A program made the position numbers and the translations under genes. From Epilithonimonas caeni DSM 17710 (GTDB lineage: Bacteria; Bacteroidota; Bacteroidia; Flavobacteriales; Weeksellaceae): 64,000 nucleotides of DNA. The notes beneath the pieces are model-generated. The model had not been told where the DNA came from. It saw only the letters and a program-made list of their open reading frames with translations, and made no database searches. Position 1 is the stretch's first letter. The number at the start of each line of letters is the position of its first letter. The stretch spans positions 806,001-870,000 of the forward strand of contig NZ_AUFK01000009.1 in assembly GCF_000426465.1 (NCBI RefSeq), in the 5' to 3' direction. Positions 25,926 to 34,675 of this stretch are shown piece after piece.

Positions 25926-26930
25926 TTAAGGCGCTTGGACCTTACTAAGAATTCTATTTACGATTTCGTCCTGAGTCACTTCCTCAGCTTCTGCCTCAAA
26001 GCTCAATCCTATTCTGTGTCTCAAGACATCTTTTGCAATTTCTTTCACATCTTCCGGAACCACAAAAGCTCTTCCTTTGATGAAAGCATAAGCTCTGGAA
26101 GCAATCGCTAAATTGATACTCGCTCTTGGCGATGCTCCGAAACTGATATAATTTTTAAGGTCAGAAAGTCCGTATTTTTCAGGGTAACGTGTTGCGAAAA
26201 CCATATCCAGAATATATTTTTCTATTTTCTCGTCCAGATAGATCTGATTGATGAGTTTTTTAGCTTCAACAATCTGTTCAAGATCGACGACTTGTCTGAT
26301 CTGTGGAATATCCTGTGTAGAAACCATTCTCATTACCTTTCTTTCATCCTCAAACTCGGGATAATCGATTTTACACTTCAACATAAAGCGGTCGGTTTGC
26401 GCTTCCGGTAAAAGGTAAGTTCCTTCCTGGTCAATCGGGTTTTGAGTGGCCAATACAAGGAAAGGTTTTGGCAAAGGCATTGTTTCGTCACCAATGGTCA
26501 CTTGTTTTTCCTGCATCACTTCAAGCAAAGCAGACTGAACTTTCGCAGGTGCTCTGTTGATCTCATCCGCCAGAACGAAGTTCGCAAATACAGGTCCTTT
26601 TTTTATAGAGAAATCATTATCTTTTACATTATAGATCATTGTTCCCACAACATCTGCAGGCAACAGATCCGGCGTAAACTGGATTCTTGAAAACTGTCCG
26701 TGAACAGCTTCTGCCAAAGTTTTGATCGCTAAAGTTTTTGCCAAACCCGGAACACCTTCCAAAAGGACGTGACCATTACCCAGAAGTCCTATCAAAAGGC
26801 GGTCAATCATATATTCCTGACCAATGATGGCGCGATTGATTTCTTGTTTTAATATGGAAAAAAAGTAATTCTGTTCTTTTACTTTCTCTGTAAGTTGTCT
26901 GATATCTTCTGCTTGATTCAATTCTGACAT
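25926..26930 (-). CDS. MoxR-family AAA+ ATPase
   Basis: 334 residues, complete. Walker A GVPGLAKT is at 59-66, Walker B FVLADEINRAP near 112-122, and LATQNPIDQEGTYLLPEAQTDRF the sensor region. MoxR ATPases act as chaperones for VWA-domain partners; here the likely clients are BatA, BatB and the DUF58 protein downstream. It is the first gene of the cluster. Confidence 0.92.
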   Translation of the reverse strand: MSELNQAEDIRQLTEKVKEQNYFFSILKQEINRAIIGQEYMIDRLLIGLLGNGHVLLEGVPGLAKTLAIKTLAEAVHGQFSRIQFTPDLLPADVVGTMIYNVKDNDFSIKKGPVFANFVLADEINRAPAKVQSALLEVMQEKQVTIGDETMPLPKPFLVLATQNPIDQEGTYLLPEAQTDRFMLKCKIDYPEFEDERKVMRMVSTQDIPQIRQVVDLEQIVEAKKLINQIYLDEKIEKYILDMVFATRYPEKYGLSDLKNYISFGASPRASINLAIASRAYAFIKGRAFVVPEDVKEIAKDVLRHRIGLSFEAEAEEVTQDEIVNRILSKVQAP

Positions 26931-27145
26931 AGTAAATATTAAAAATAATTGGTAAATTTCATATAAAAACCCGCAACAGCAAACACAATAATTGCTAATC
27001 TTGCGTTAAATATTTGTTAAAGTAGTTTTTGGCTGATAGTTGTCAGGCTGAGACTCCCGAAGCCCAATTCAATAATCTCTTCAATGACTATTCTTTTATT
27101 TTGGCTCTTTTTCATACATTTATAACTTCAAATTTAATTTTTAAA

Positions 27146-27625
27146 ATGAATTATCATTTTGCCAATCACAGACAGGTCAGAAAAAACCTGCTGAATATTT
27201 TACAAAATACATCCGAAAAGGATTTGCTTACAATTCCCGATGGATTCAATAATAACATCTATTGGAATATTGCACATTGTATTGCTCAGCAACAATTGTT
27301 ATGCTATTATCTAAGTGGAAACCAGTTCAGGATCGATAAATATTGGGTAGAAACTTATAAAAAAGGGACTTTTGCCAATGTGGATGTGAAGCAATCCGAA
27401 ATGGAGGATCTAGCTTATCTTCTGATTGAAACGTCAAAAATCCTGATGAAAGATTTTGACAATGATTTTTTCCCGGATTACACACCTTATTCCACAAGTT
27501 TTGGAATAGATTTGAAGAATATCCAGGATGCTATTATTTTCAACAATATGCATGAAAGTATCCATTACGGTTATATTTTGGCTCAGAAAAGAGCTTTGAT
27601 TGGAGAAGGATTGAGTAGTTTATAA
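27146..27625 (+). CDS. DinB-family protein
   Basis: 159 residues from ATG 27146; the longer frame from 27029 starts with TTG and reads through non-coding DNA. The helical pattern with NIYWNIAHCIAQQQLL and a closing NNMHESIHYGYILAQKR matches the DinB four-helix bundle: the two histidines of the H...HxxxH metal site are visible (His in IAHC and HESIHYG). DinB-like proteins bind divalent metal and many act in thiol-dependent transfer or remain uncharacterised. A small secreted protein gene follows 22 bp later on the same strand. Confidence 0.8.
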   Translation: MNYHFANHRQVRKNLLNILQNTSEKDLLTIPDGFNNNIYWNIAHCIAQQQLLCYYLSGNQFRIDKYWVETYKKGTFANVDVKQSEMEDLAYLLIETSKILMKDFDNDFFPDYTPYSTSFGIDLKNIQDAIIFNNMHESIHYGYILAQKRALIGEGLSSL

Positions 27626-27647
27626 ACAATGGATCATAATTGATAAA

Positions 27648-28085
27648 ATGAATTTTCGATTTCTTTTTCCAATTTTAATTTTAGGATTGTTATCATTTTC
27701 AAAATCTGAGAATGACGACCGATTCAAATATTATCAGCCTATCAGTAAAACTCAGGAAATTGAGGTTTTTTATCTGACCTGGTCGGACACCAACTTGCCA
27801 AATTTCATAAAAACATCGGATTACAAAAAGTATATTGACAAAACGGAATTGATCGATTATTGTTTTTATGTCGATTCCAAAGACCCGGAAAAAAGGAAAT
27901 TCAAAATTCCGGTTACGACAGATAAATTGATCAAAAAAATCCCGTTGACATTAAAAGGAAGATTCTATAAAACGAAACAGTTTGACGAGACTTTCCCTAC
28001 TCCATTATTCGAAGATCTAAGAAAAACCGGCGATTTGAAATTCAAGACTGAAAATGATGAGTTCTTGGTTTTTGTTTTGGATTAA
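27648..28085 (+). CDS. small protein with N-terminal signal/anchor, unknown function
   Basis: 145 residues. Residues 1-18 (MNFRFLFPILILGLLSFS) form a signal peptide or membrane anchor; the rest is polar with beta-rich character and no Cys lipobox. I recognise no family. It lies 22 bp after the DinB-like gene and may share its transcript. Confidence 0.6.
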   Translation: MNFRFLFPILILGLLSFSKSENDDRFKYYQPISKTQEIEVFYLTWSDTNLPNFIKTSDYKKYIDKTELIDYCFYVDSKDPEKRKFKIPVTTDKLIKKIPLTLKGRFYKTKQFDETFPTPLFEDLRKTGDLKFKTENDEFLVFVLD

Positions 28086-28100
28086 AATGAAATTATTCTT

Positions 28101-28237
28101 AACACTTAAGTCACTTTAGAGCTAAGTTACAAATCAATAAAATAAGTTCAATTTAGAAATGAAAATCTTTGATTTTCTAAACTTAAGTGCGCTGATGTGA
28201 ACTTTTTTCAGCATCCTTTTTCATCAACTTAAGTGTT
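28101..28237. repeat. AACTTAAGTG intergenic repeat with inverted copies
   Basis: AACACTTAAGT at 28101-28111 is the reverse complement of ACTTAAGTGTT at 28227-28237, with a further AACTTAAGTG at 28190-28199. All lie in the 257-bp gap before rlmB, which shows no gene. Confidence 0.5.
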
Positions 28238-28342
28238 TGAATTATTCTTTTGTGACTTTTGTGGTTGAAACAAGAACTTTACAATTTTCTTAAGACAAAA
28301 CTAATCTCAAAAACCTTACTTTTGCAAAACAAATTCTTATAA

Positions 28343-29095
28343 ATGAACGAACAGAAAAAAGATGATTTCATCTTCGGACTAAGACCTGTGATGGAAGCTC
28401 TGGAAGCTGGCAAAACAATTGATAAAATCTTTATTCAAAATGCTTTGCAGGGCGAAATCTATATCGAACTAAAACAGCTTCTTGCAAAACATAATCTGCG
28501 CCCCAACTACGTTCCCGTAGAAAAACTCAACCGTTTTACCAGAAAAAACCACCAGGGTGTAGTTGCCTTTATTTCTGATGTTCCATTTTATAAGATCGAG
28601 GACGTTTTACCACAACTTTTCGAGGAAGGGAAAACACCTTTCATTCTGATTCTTGACAGATTGACCGATGTCCGAAACTTCGGGGCGATTTGCAGAACTG
28701 CAGAGTGTGTGGGAATCGATGCCATCTTGATTCCTGAAAAAGGAGGCGCACCAATCAACTCGGATGCGATTAAAACTTCGGCTGGCGCCATTTATAACAT
28801 CAAGATCTGTAAAGAAAAAAACTTAGCACACTCGGTCGATTTCTTGCAACAAAGTGGTATCAAAGTTTTCTCGGCGACAGAAAAGGCGCAGAAATTGATA
28901 TACGATGCAGACTTCACAGAACCGTGCGCTATCGTGATGGGAAATGAGGAAACGGGAATCTCCAAAGAAGTGCTTCATCATTCAGATGAAAAAATAAAAC
29001 TTCCGATCGAAGGTAAAACCCAATCCCTAAACGTCTCTGTAGCTTGTGGCGCAATTCTTTATGAAGCCGTGAGACAGAAGATAATTAATAATTAA
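28343..29095 (+). CDS. rlmB: 23S rRNA (guanosine-2251-2'-O)-methyltransferase
   Basis: 250 residues. The N-terminal substrate-binding domain begins FGLRPVMEALEAGKTIDKIF, then the SPOUT catalytic domain with the trefoil-knot motifs LDRLTDVRNFGAICRTAE (motif 1), IVMGNEETGISKE (motif 2) and LPIEGKTQSLNVSVACGAILYE (motif 3). It methylates the ribose of G2251 in the 23S peptidyl-transferase loop, with S-adenosylmethionine as donor. TACTTTTG at 28317-28324 is a likely -7 box. The RlmB name over TrmH-like alternatives rests on overall resemblance. Confidence 0.9.
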   Translation: MNEQKKDDFIFGLRPVMEALEAGKTIDKIFIQNALQGEIYIELKQLLAKHNLRPNYVPVEKLNRFTRKNHQGVVAFISDVPFYKIEDVLPQLFEEGKTPFILILDRLTDVRNFGAICRTAECVGIDAILIPEKGGAPINSDAIKTSAGAIYNIKICKEKNLAHSVDFLQQSGIKVFSATEKAQKLIYDADFTEPCAIVMGNEETGISKEVLHHSDEKIKLPIEGKTQSLNVSVACGAILYEAVRQKIINN

Positions 29096-29151
29096 AAATG
29101 AATAATTAGAGATCAATCAATTTAGCTTTATTCATTTATCAAATATCATTT

Positions 29152-30195
29152 ATGAAAAAAATAACAGCGCTTGCGCTAATCGCAATAACATTAACAGCTT
29201 GTAAAAAGGAAACCAAAACCATTACACGAGTTGACCCGAAAACAGGGAAAACGGAAACAGTAACCGTAGAAGTTTCCCCAGAAGAAGCATCAAAACCAAA
29301 AGCTATTGCTGACAGCAGTGGAATCTATAAGCAGAAATTCATTCTGGAAAAAGGAACAACTTATCCTTTGGTTTCTTATCAGAGAGAGATACAGCAATTG
29401 ACCTCACCAGACGGGAAAACAGTGTCCGGAACCAGCGAAACAACAGACGAAATGTCTGTAACCGTTAATGATTTCAAAGATAACATCTACGACCTGACCT
29501 TAAATATGGTTGGAAAAAGAATGTCAACAACGGCTAATGGAAAAACGGTCTCCATCGACACTAAAAAACCTGCTCCAAAAGAAGATAATCTAAAAATGGA
29601 TTACATTGTGAGCAAAGGTCTGGCCGGCAACAAACTGAATGTAAAAATGGACGTTTACGGAAATATCAAATCGATCACAGGCTTTGAAGCGGTTCAGAAC
29701 AATTTAAGAAAATCGATTGCCGGAACTGTAAAAGACACCAAACAACAGGATGCTTTTGTAGAAAGCTTTAAAGCTGGCTTCAATGAGGAAATGATGAAGG
29801 AACAATTAAGTAAAAATCTTAAGTTAATCCCGACAAAGGGTGCTAAAATAGGAGAAAAATGGACCACATCTGAGGATATAGACCCAAGCGGAAAACTTAA
29901 GCAGACTTTGACTTTCACTTTGGTAAAAGTTGAAGATGGCAAAGCGGAGATCAGTGTAACCGGCGTGATCCCTTCCAAATCTGACAAACAAAGCCAAAAC
30001 GGAATGACACACAGCATGACAATGGGCGGTTCTGAAAGCGGAAAAATCATCATCGATGAAAATACTGGCTGGCTTCTGAATCAGAATCTATCTGTTAAAA
30101 CGAATCAGAAAGAAACTTTGTCAGACGGGAAACAGACGCAAAGTATGACCAAAAACTCCACAACATCTATTATTATTAATCCTTCTTATAAATAA
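29152..30195 (+). CDS. DUF6263 lipoprotein
   Basis: 347 residues. A lipoprotein signal ends at LTAC (lipid-attached Cys16), followed by a Lys/Glu/Thr-rich linker, then a beta-rich domain with repeated KQKFILEKGTTYPL and KLNVKMDVYGNIKSITG segments of the DUF6263 family. The function of DUF6263 is unknown; it is probably attached to the outer or inner membrane facing the periplasm. The DUF4834 gene follows after 12 bp. Confidence 0.8.
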   Translation: MKKITALALIAITLTACKKETKTITRVDPKTGKTETVTVEVSPEEASKPKAIADSSGIYKQKFILEKGTTYPLVSYQREIQQLTSPDGKTVSGTSETTDEMSVTVNDFKDNIYDLTLNMVGKRMSTTANGKTVSIDTKKPAPKEDNLKMDYIVSKGLAGNKLNVKMDVYGNIKSITGFEAVQNNLRKSIAGTVKDTKQQDAFVESFKAGFNEEMMKEQLSKNLKLIPTKGAKIGEKWTTSEDIDPSGKLKQTLTFTLVKVEDGKAEISVTGVIPSKSDKQSQNGMTHSMTMGGSESGKIIIDENTGWLLNQNLSVKTNQKETLSDGKQTQSMTKNSTTSIIINPSYK

Positions 30196-30207
30196 AAAAA
30201 TTAGGAA

Positions 30208-30432
30208 ATGAAGTACATTTTCGAATTCATATTAGCAACCATCATCATATTCTTTGTTTGGAATATTTTGAAACGATTGTTTTTCAATGCGTTTTATAAA
30301 AACTTCCCAGCTCTTAATCCTAAGAACCAACAACAGAGCGAGCAGACAAATTCTAAAAAGATGCCTGGAAAAAAGGTAAAATGGGATGCAGAAACTGTAG
30401 ATTATGAGGAAGTGAAAGAAGAGAAAAAATAA
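30208..30432 (+). CDS. DUF4834 small membrane protein
   Basis: 74 residues: one membrane helix (residues 4-20), then a basic/amphipathic segment and a polar tail ending VKWDAETVDYEEV, which is the conserved signature of DUF4834. Role unknown. It is 12 bp after the DUF6263 gene and is terminated by the palindrome at 30450. Confidence 0.8.
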   Translation: MKYIFEFILATIIIFFVWNILKRLFFNAFYKNFPALNPKNQQQSEQTNSKKMPGKKVKWDAETVDYEEVKEEKK

Positions 30433-30449
30433 TATCGAAAACCTAATTC

Positions 30450-30482
30450 AACCCTTTCAGAGTTTAAAACTCTGAAAGGGTT
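30450..30482. repeat. left palindrome flanking the RAYT (also terminator)
   Basis: 33-bp palindrome: AACCCTTTCAGAGTTT, central A, AAACTCTGAAAGGGTT, then TTTATTT. It serves as a terminator for the DUF4834 gene and lies 10 bp before the transposase ATG. The copy at 31094-31126 differs only at the central base. Confidence 0.92.
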
Positions 30483-30492
30483 TTTATTTAAA

Positions 30493-31086
30493 ATGGAAAT
30501 AGAAACTTTAGAAAACGACTATTTTTATCATATCTACAACAGAGGTAATAACAACGAAAATATTTTCTTTGAGAATGAAAATTATATTTATTTTCTTAAA
30601 CTATTAGATAAATACATCATTCCCATTGCAGATATTTATTCTTATTGCTTACTAAAAAATCATTTTCATTTATTAATTAGAGTCAAATCTGTAAATAATA
30701 TTGATTCTGAAGATTTCAAATTTTCTACAACAGAAAAACCAAAAATAATTTCCCCATCCAAACAATTTTCACATTTATTCAATTCTTACACACAAGCGGT
30801 CAACAAACGTTATAATAGAACTGGAAGTATTTTTGAAAAACCATTTGAAAGAATTAAAATCACTGATGAAATTTATTTAAAGCAAATCATACTTTATATT
30901 CATAATAACCCGGTCAAGCACGGAATTACAAATAATGCAAAATATTATAAATGGTCATCATACAATTCTATCTTATCTAGTAAAAATTCTAAATTAAAGA
31001 GAAAAGAAGTTTTAGGCTATTTTGAAGACGAGAGTAATTTCATATTTTCGCATAATAATTATGAATTACTAAACTTACCATATTAA
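30493..31086 (+). CDS. REP-associated tyrosine transposase (Y1, IS200-like)
   Basis: 197 residues. The HUH metal motif is HFH at residues 57-59 (NHFHLLI), the nucleophilic Tyr is probably Y135 in QIILYIHNNPVKHG, and YHIYNRGN near residue 12 is the first strand; this is the Y1_Tnp/RAYT pattern. RAYTs are single-copy domesticated relatives of IS200/IS605 transposases that recognise hairpin REP sequences. The gene is more AT-rich than its neighbours and sits exactly between two near-identical 33-bp palindromes, its likely substrates. Confidence 0.9.
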   Translation: MEIETLENDYFYHIYNRGNNNENIFFENENYIYFLKLLDKYIIPIADIYSYCLLKNHFHLLIRVKSVNNIDSEDFKFSTTEKPKIISPSKQFSHLFNSYTQAVNKRYNRTGSIFEKPFERIKITDEIYLKQIILYIHNNPVKHGITNNAKYYKWSSYNSILSSKNSKLKRKEVLGYFEDESNFIFSHNNYELLNLPY

Positions 31087-31093
31087 CAAGACC

Positions 31094-31126
31094 AACCCTT
31101 TCAGAGTTTGAAACTCTGAAAGGGTT
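31094..31126. repeat. right palindrome flanking the RAYT (also terminator)
   Basis: AACCCTTTCAGAGTTT, central G, AAACTCTGAAAGGGTT, followed by TTTTA. It is 7 bp after the transposase stop and 15 bp before the YfhO gene. Confidence 0.92.
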
Positions 31127-31141
31127 TTTAAAGAAATAAAT

Positions 31142-33679
31142 ATGTTCAAAAACAAGAAAAATATCCTATTCGTTATCGCCAGTCTGGTGATTTTCGTTTT
31201 GTTGGCAGTTCTATATGCAAATCCTGTAATCTCCGGAAAACGACTGATGCAACACGACATCGTTTTCTATAAAGGAGGCGCAGAAGAACTTTTGCAATAT
31301 CGTGCGAATAACGACAAAGAAACTTACTGGAGCGACGCGATGTTCGGAGGAATGCCGACTTATCAGACCGGAGCTCAGTTCCGAGGTGATATTATCAAAA
31401 AAATTGATGACTTGTTTTTGTTCCTGCCAAAACCTGCCAATTACCTTTTCTTACTATTTGCCGGATTTTTCTTTTTGGGAATGGTCGCCGTTAGAAATTG
31501 GAGATACGCTTTACTAGGTGCAACTTTCTTCGGATTATCAACTTATTTCTACATCATTATTGCCGCCGGACACAACGGAAAAGTTCATACGATTGCTTAT
31601 TTCGCTCCACTTGTAGCTGGAATCATACTCGTTTATTTTAGGAAAAAATATATTCTCGGATTTATCGTCACGGCACTTTTTGCAGGTTTGCAGATCTGTG
31701 CAAATCACCCACAGATGACTTACTACTTGTTTCTTGGATTAGGATTTTTATTTCTTTCTGAATTAATTCGGGCAATTAAAGGAAAAATCGAATGGAAACA
31801 TTTCCTGATTTCTTTCGGATTGGTTGGATTTGCAGTCATGATCGGAGTTGGAATGAATTCCCAAAGAATTATGGCCAACGCAGAATATGTGAAAGAAACT
31901 GTCCGCGGAAAGCAAATTCTGAATACAGGTTCTCATACCGCCGGGAAATCCGGAATGGACAAAGAAAGCATCACCATGTGGAGTTATGGAAAACTGGAAA
32001 CACTTAACTTATTTATTCCTAGACTAATGGGCGGTGGAAGTCAGGAACCGGGCTCAGAAAAAATGATGGAAAAAGTACAGGAACTGGCTCAGGAAAATAT
32101 CAAATCCCAGCAGGAATATGAAATGATGATGAAAGGCTTTGGTAGCCTGACCTATTGGGGTGACCAGCCAAGCACTTCCGGACCGGCCTATCAGGGCGCA
32201 GTGGTTTGTTTCTTAGCGATTTTAGGATTTTTCTTTGCCGGAAAAAAATACAGATATTGGATTTTAGGCGCTTCGATTTTGACCATCTTCTTAGCTTGGG
32301 GAAGCAATTTCGCTGTTCTTACAGATTTCTTTATCGATTATGTTCCGATGTATAATAAATTCCGTGCACCGTCTTCCATTTTGGTGGTTGTCGAGTTTTT
32401 ATTTCCTCTTATCGCGATTCTTGGATTATATAAATTCTTTACCGACAAAGATCTGACCGAAGAATACAAAAAGAAAATCTTGCTTTACGTTTCGGGAACA
32501 GTTCTCGGAATTACATTGATTCTGATGATTTTCGGAAAAGGGATTTTAGGCTTCTATACAGCCAATGAGAAAACCTACCTTCCGCCATTTCTATTGGATT
32601 ATCTGGTTGATGAAAGAGCATCAATGTTCCAAACCGATGCTTTAAAAGCCATTATTTATGTTTTGATTACGGCGGGCGTTTTATTTTTAGGATTAAAGAA
32701 AAAACTGAATACCAATTTGGTTTTATTGATTATCGGAGTTGTAAGTTTATTTGACCTATGGACGGTTAACAGACGTTATCTGAACGATGATAATTTTGTA
32801 GACAGGACTTTTGCTGATTATCCTTTCCAGACAGAAAATTCGGAATACCTGATGAGCAAAGCAGGGAACGATGCTTTTGTTCAAAGCCTTTTGCAGCAGA
32901 CCGAAGTTAACAAAGCACTTCAAACGATTGCAGAAAAAGACAAAGACCATTACAGGATTTTCAATAATATCCTGCCGACTTTCAGCGAGACCAATACATC
33001 CTATTTCAAATCGTCAATTGGTGGTTATCATGCAGTTAAATTGAGACGATATGATGACCTCATCAACAAATATTTCTCAACAACTGACCAGGTGAGAACG
33101 GTTAGGATCCTGAATCTGCTGAACACCAAATATTTCTTAGTTGGCGACCAGCAAAAACCGGAAATCACGCCCAATCCTGAAGCTAATGGAAATGCATGGT
33201 TTGTTTCTGATATCAAATTTGTGAACAATCCGAACGAGGAACTGAATGAAACAGGGAATGTTGACACAAAGAAAATTGCCGTAATTTCTAAAGATGACAA
33301 AGCTTATTTCAACGGGAAGAATCTGGCAAAAGATTCAACAGCATATTTGGCTTTGAAAACTTACCAGCCGAACGAATTATCATTTGATTCATCTTCTAAG
33401 ACACCTCAGTTAGCTGTATTTTCAGAAATCTATTATCCACACGGCTGGAATGTTTATCTGGATGGAAGCAAAGTAGATTATATCAAAGCAGATTATCTTT
33501 TGAGAGCGCTTTATGTTCCGGCAGGAAAACATAAAATTGAAATGAAATTTGAACCGGCGGTTATCGAAAAAGGGAAATTATTTTCTTTGATAAGTTTTGG
33601 ATTGTTTATTTTGTTGAGTTTGGTTGGGATTTATTTTTTGTTCAAGGATTCTAGGAAATCTGAGGTTGCGGAAGTCTAA
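31142..33679 (+). CDS. YfhO-family polytopic membrane protein
   Basis: 845 residues. Residues 1-30 form the first helix, followed by an extracytoplasmic FGGMPTYQTGAQ segment and about a dozen more hydrophobic segments up to about residue 530. A large soluble region follows with a beta-rich FSEIYYPHGWNVYLDG domain, then a final helix near 817-835. This is the YfhO arrangement, a GT-C-like fold linked in Firmicutes to glycosylation of surface polymers. In Bacteroidota its substrate is unknown. It starts 15 bp after the right RAYT palindrome; a terminator follows at 33706. Confidence 0.85.
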   Translation: MFKNKKNILFVIASLVIFVLLAVLYANPVISGKRLMQHDIVFYKGGAEELLQYRANNDKETYWSDAMFGGMPTYQTGAQFRGDIIKKIDDLFLFLPKPANYLFLLFAGFFFLGMVAVRNWRYALLGATFFGLSTYFYIIIAAGHNGKVHTIAYFAPLVAGIILVYFRKKYILGFIVTALFAGLQICANHPQMTYYLFLGLGFLFLSELIRAIKGKIEWKHFLISFGLVGFAVMIGVGMNSQRIMANAEYVKETVRGKQILNTGSHTAGKSGMDKESITMWSYGKLETLNLFIPRLMGGGSQEPGSEKMMEKVQELAQENIKSQQEYEMMMKGFGSLTYWGDQPSTSGPAYQGAVVCFLAILGFFFAGKKYRYWILGASILTIFLAWGSNFAVLTDFFIDYVPMYNKFRAPSSILVVVEFLFPLIAILGLYKFFTDKDLTEEYKKKILLYVSGTVLGITLILMIFGKGILGFYTANEKTYLPPFLLDYLVDERASMFQTDALKAIIYVLITAGVLFLGLKKKLNTNLVLLIIGVVSLFDLWTVNRRYLNDDNFVDRTFADYPFQTENSEYLMSKAGNDAFVQSLLQQTEVNKALQTIAEKDKDHYRIFNNILPTFSETNTSYFKSSIGGYHAVKLRRYDDLINKYFSTTDQVRTVRILNLLNTKYFLVGDQQKPEITPNPEANGNAWFVSDIKFVNNPNEELNETGNVDTKKIAVISKDDKAYFNGKNLAKDSTAYLALKTYQPNELSFDSSSKTPQLAVFSEIYYPHGWNVYLDGSKVDYIKADYLLRALYVPAGKHKIEMKFEPAVIEKGKLFSLISFGLFILLSLVGIYFLFKDSRKSEVAEV

Positions 33680-33705
33680 AAATCCAAGGCAAAGTATGAT
33701 ATGAT

Positions 33706-33731
33706 AAAAGCAACTCGATTTAGTTGCTTTT
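33706..33731 (+). terminator. terminator after the YfhO gene
   Basis: AAAAGCAACT / AGTTGCTTTT stem with a 6-nt loop and following T-rich stretch. The same stem core recurs at 34438 and 37223. Confidence 0.8.
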
Positions 33732-33808
33732 GTTTTCTAAAATTTGAAATTCTGAAAAAATTTTTATGAATGCCCTTTTTTAAACGTAACGTTAAAATCA
33801 GCAGTCGC

Positions 33809-33876
33809 TTTGTCATTCCGGCAGGAATCTCAACATACTGAAAATAAAACAGTTTAGATTCCTCCGGAATGACAAA
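33809..33876. repeat. REP-like inverted repeat (GTCATTCCGG type)
   Basis: GTCATTCCGGCAGGAATC at 33812-33829 is matched by GATTCCTCCGGAATGAC at 33857-33873 (one bulge) around a 27-bp spacer. It could form a hairpin of about 20 bp in the gap before the GNAT gene and resembles REP palindromes of this genus. Confidence 0.75.
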
Positions 33877-33935
33877 AAACGTTTAAAAACTAAATCATTA
33901 CGAATTACGGATATTCATTAAAACTTTAAAACCAA

Positions 33936-34439
33936 ATGAAAGAAATCTTAATAACAGAAAGACTTATTTTACGAGAATTAAATACTAATGACGCAGAAAA
34001 TTTCTACAGATTAAATCTCAATCCAAATGTGATAAAATACACAGGAAATTCCGCTTTCAAAGATATTAATGAAGCTAAAGATTTCCTTGAAAACTATCAG
34101 GACTATAAACTCAATGGTTTTGGAAGATGGGCTGTGATTGAAAAATCAAATAACGAATTTCTAGGTTGGTGTGGTTTAAAATATGATAAACATCTGAATG
34201 AAACAGATATTGGATTTAGATTTTTTGAGGAACACTGGAACAAAGGTTTCGCAACAGAAAGTGCAAAAGCTTGTCTGGATTATGGCTTTAAAAATCTGAA
34301 TTTAAAATCAATAATTGGCAGGGCAATGTCAGAAAATCTGGCTTCAATTAAAGTTCTTGAAAAAATTGGACTTAAGTTTGAAAGAGAATTTGATTTTGAT
34401 GAAAAGAACAAAGGCGTTATTTATAAAATCGAAAAATAA
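33936..34439 (+). CDS. GNAT N-acetyltransferase (RimJ/RimL-like)
   Basis: 167 residues. The N-terminus TERLILRELNTNDAENFYRL, WAVIEKSNNEFLGWCGL, the acetyl-CoA-binding loop HWNKGFATE, and SENLASIKVLEKIGLKFE are all hallmark GNAT segments of the RimJ/RimL type that acetylate ribosomal proteins or small molecules. Substrate unknown. A terminator follows directly. Confidence 0.88.
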   Translation: MKEILITERLILRELNTNDAENFYRLNLNPNVIKYTGNSAFKDINEAKDFLENYQDYKLNGFGRWAVIEKSNNEFLGWCGLKYDKHLNETDIGFRFFEEHWNKGFATESAKACLDYGFKNLNLKSIIGRAMSENLASIKVLEKIGLKFEREFDFDEKNKGVIYKIEK

Positions 34440-34465
34440 AGCAACTCAACCCGAGTTGCTTTTTT
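34438..34465 (+). terminator. terminator after the GNAT gene
   Basis: AAAGCAACTC / GAGTTGCTTT with a 5-nt loop and a T-tract. Confidence 0.85.
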
Positions 34466-34675
34466 ATTTGAAACATCTCAAAGAATCCCACCACAAAAAA
34501 CATTCAATTTACACAAAAATCGAACACCGCTCAACTGAATAATCTCATAGAAAATTAGACTTCCTAAAGGACAAATTAATCCATTAATGTCTCTAAATTT
34601 GATGTACAGCTTTTTTAAATGTTCATCAACCCATCTGTAAACCCTTCATTTACGGACAGCTACAACTATATACTT

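Noticed and set aside
25698-26111. plus-strand frame in the moxR-DUF58 gap
   Set aside because: It mirrors the 3' end of moxR and a repeat; low-quality composition.
27029-27145. N-terminal extension of the DinB-like protein
   Set aside because: It starts at TTG and has no DinB-like residues; ATG 27146 fits the family.
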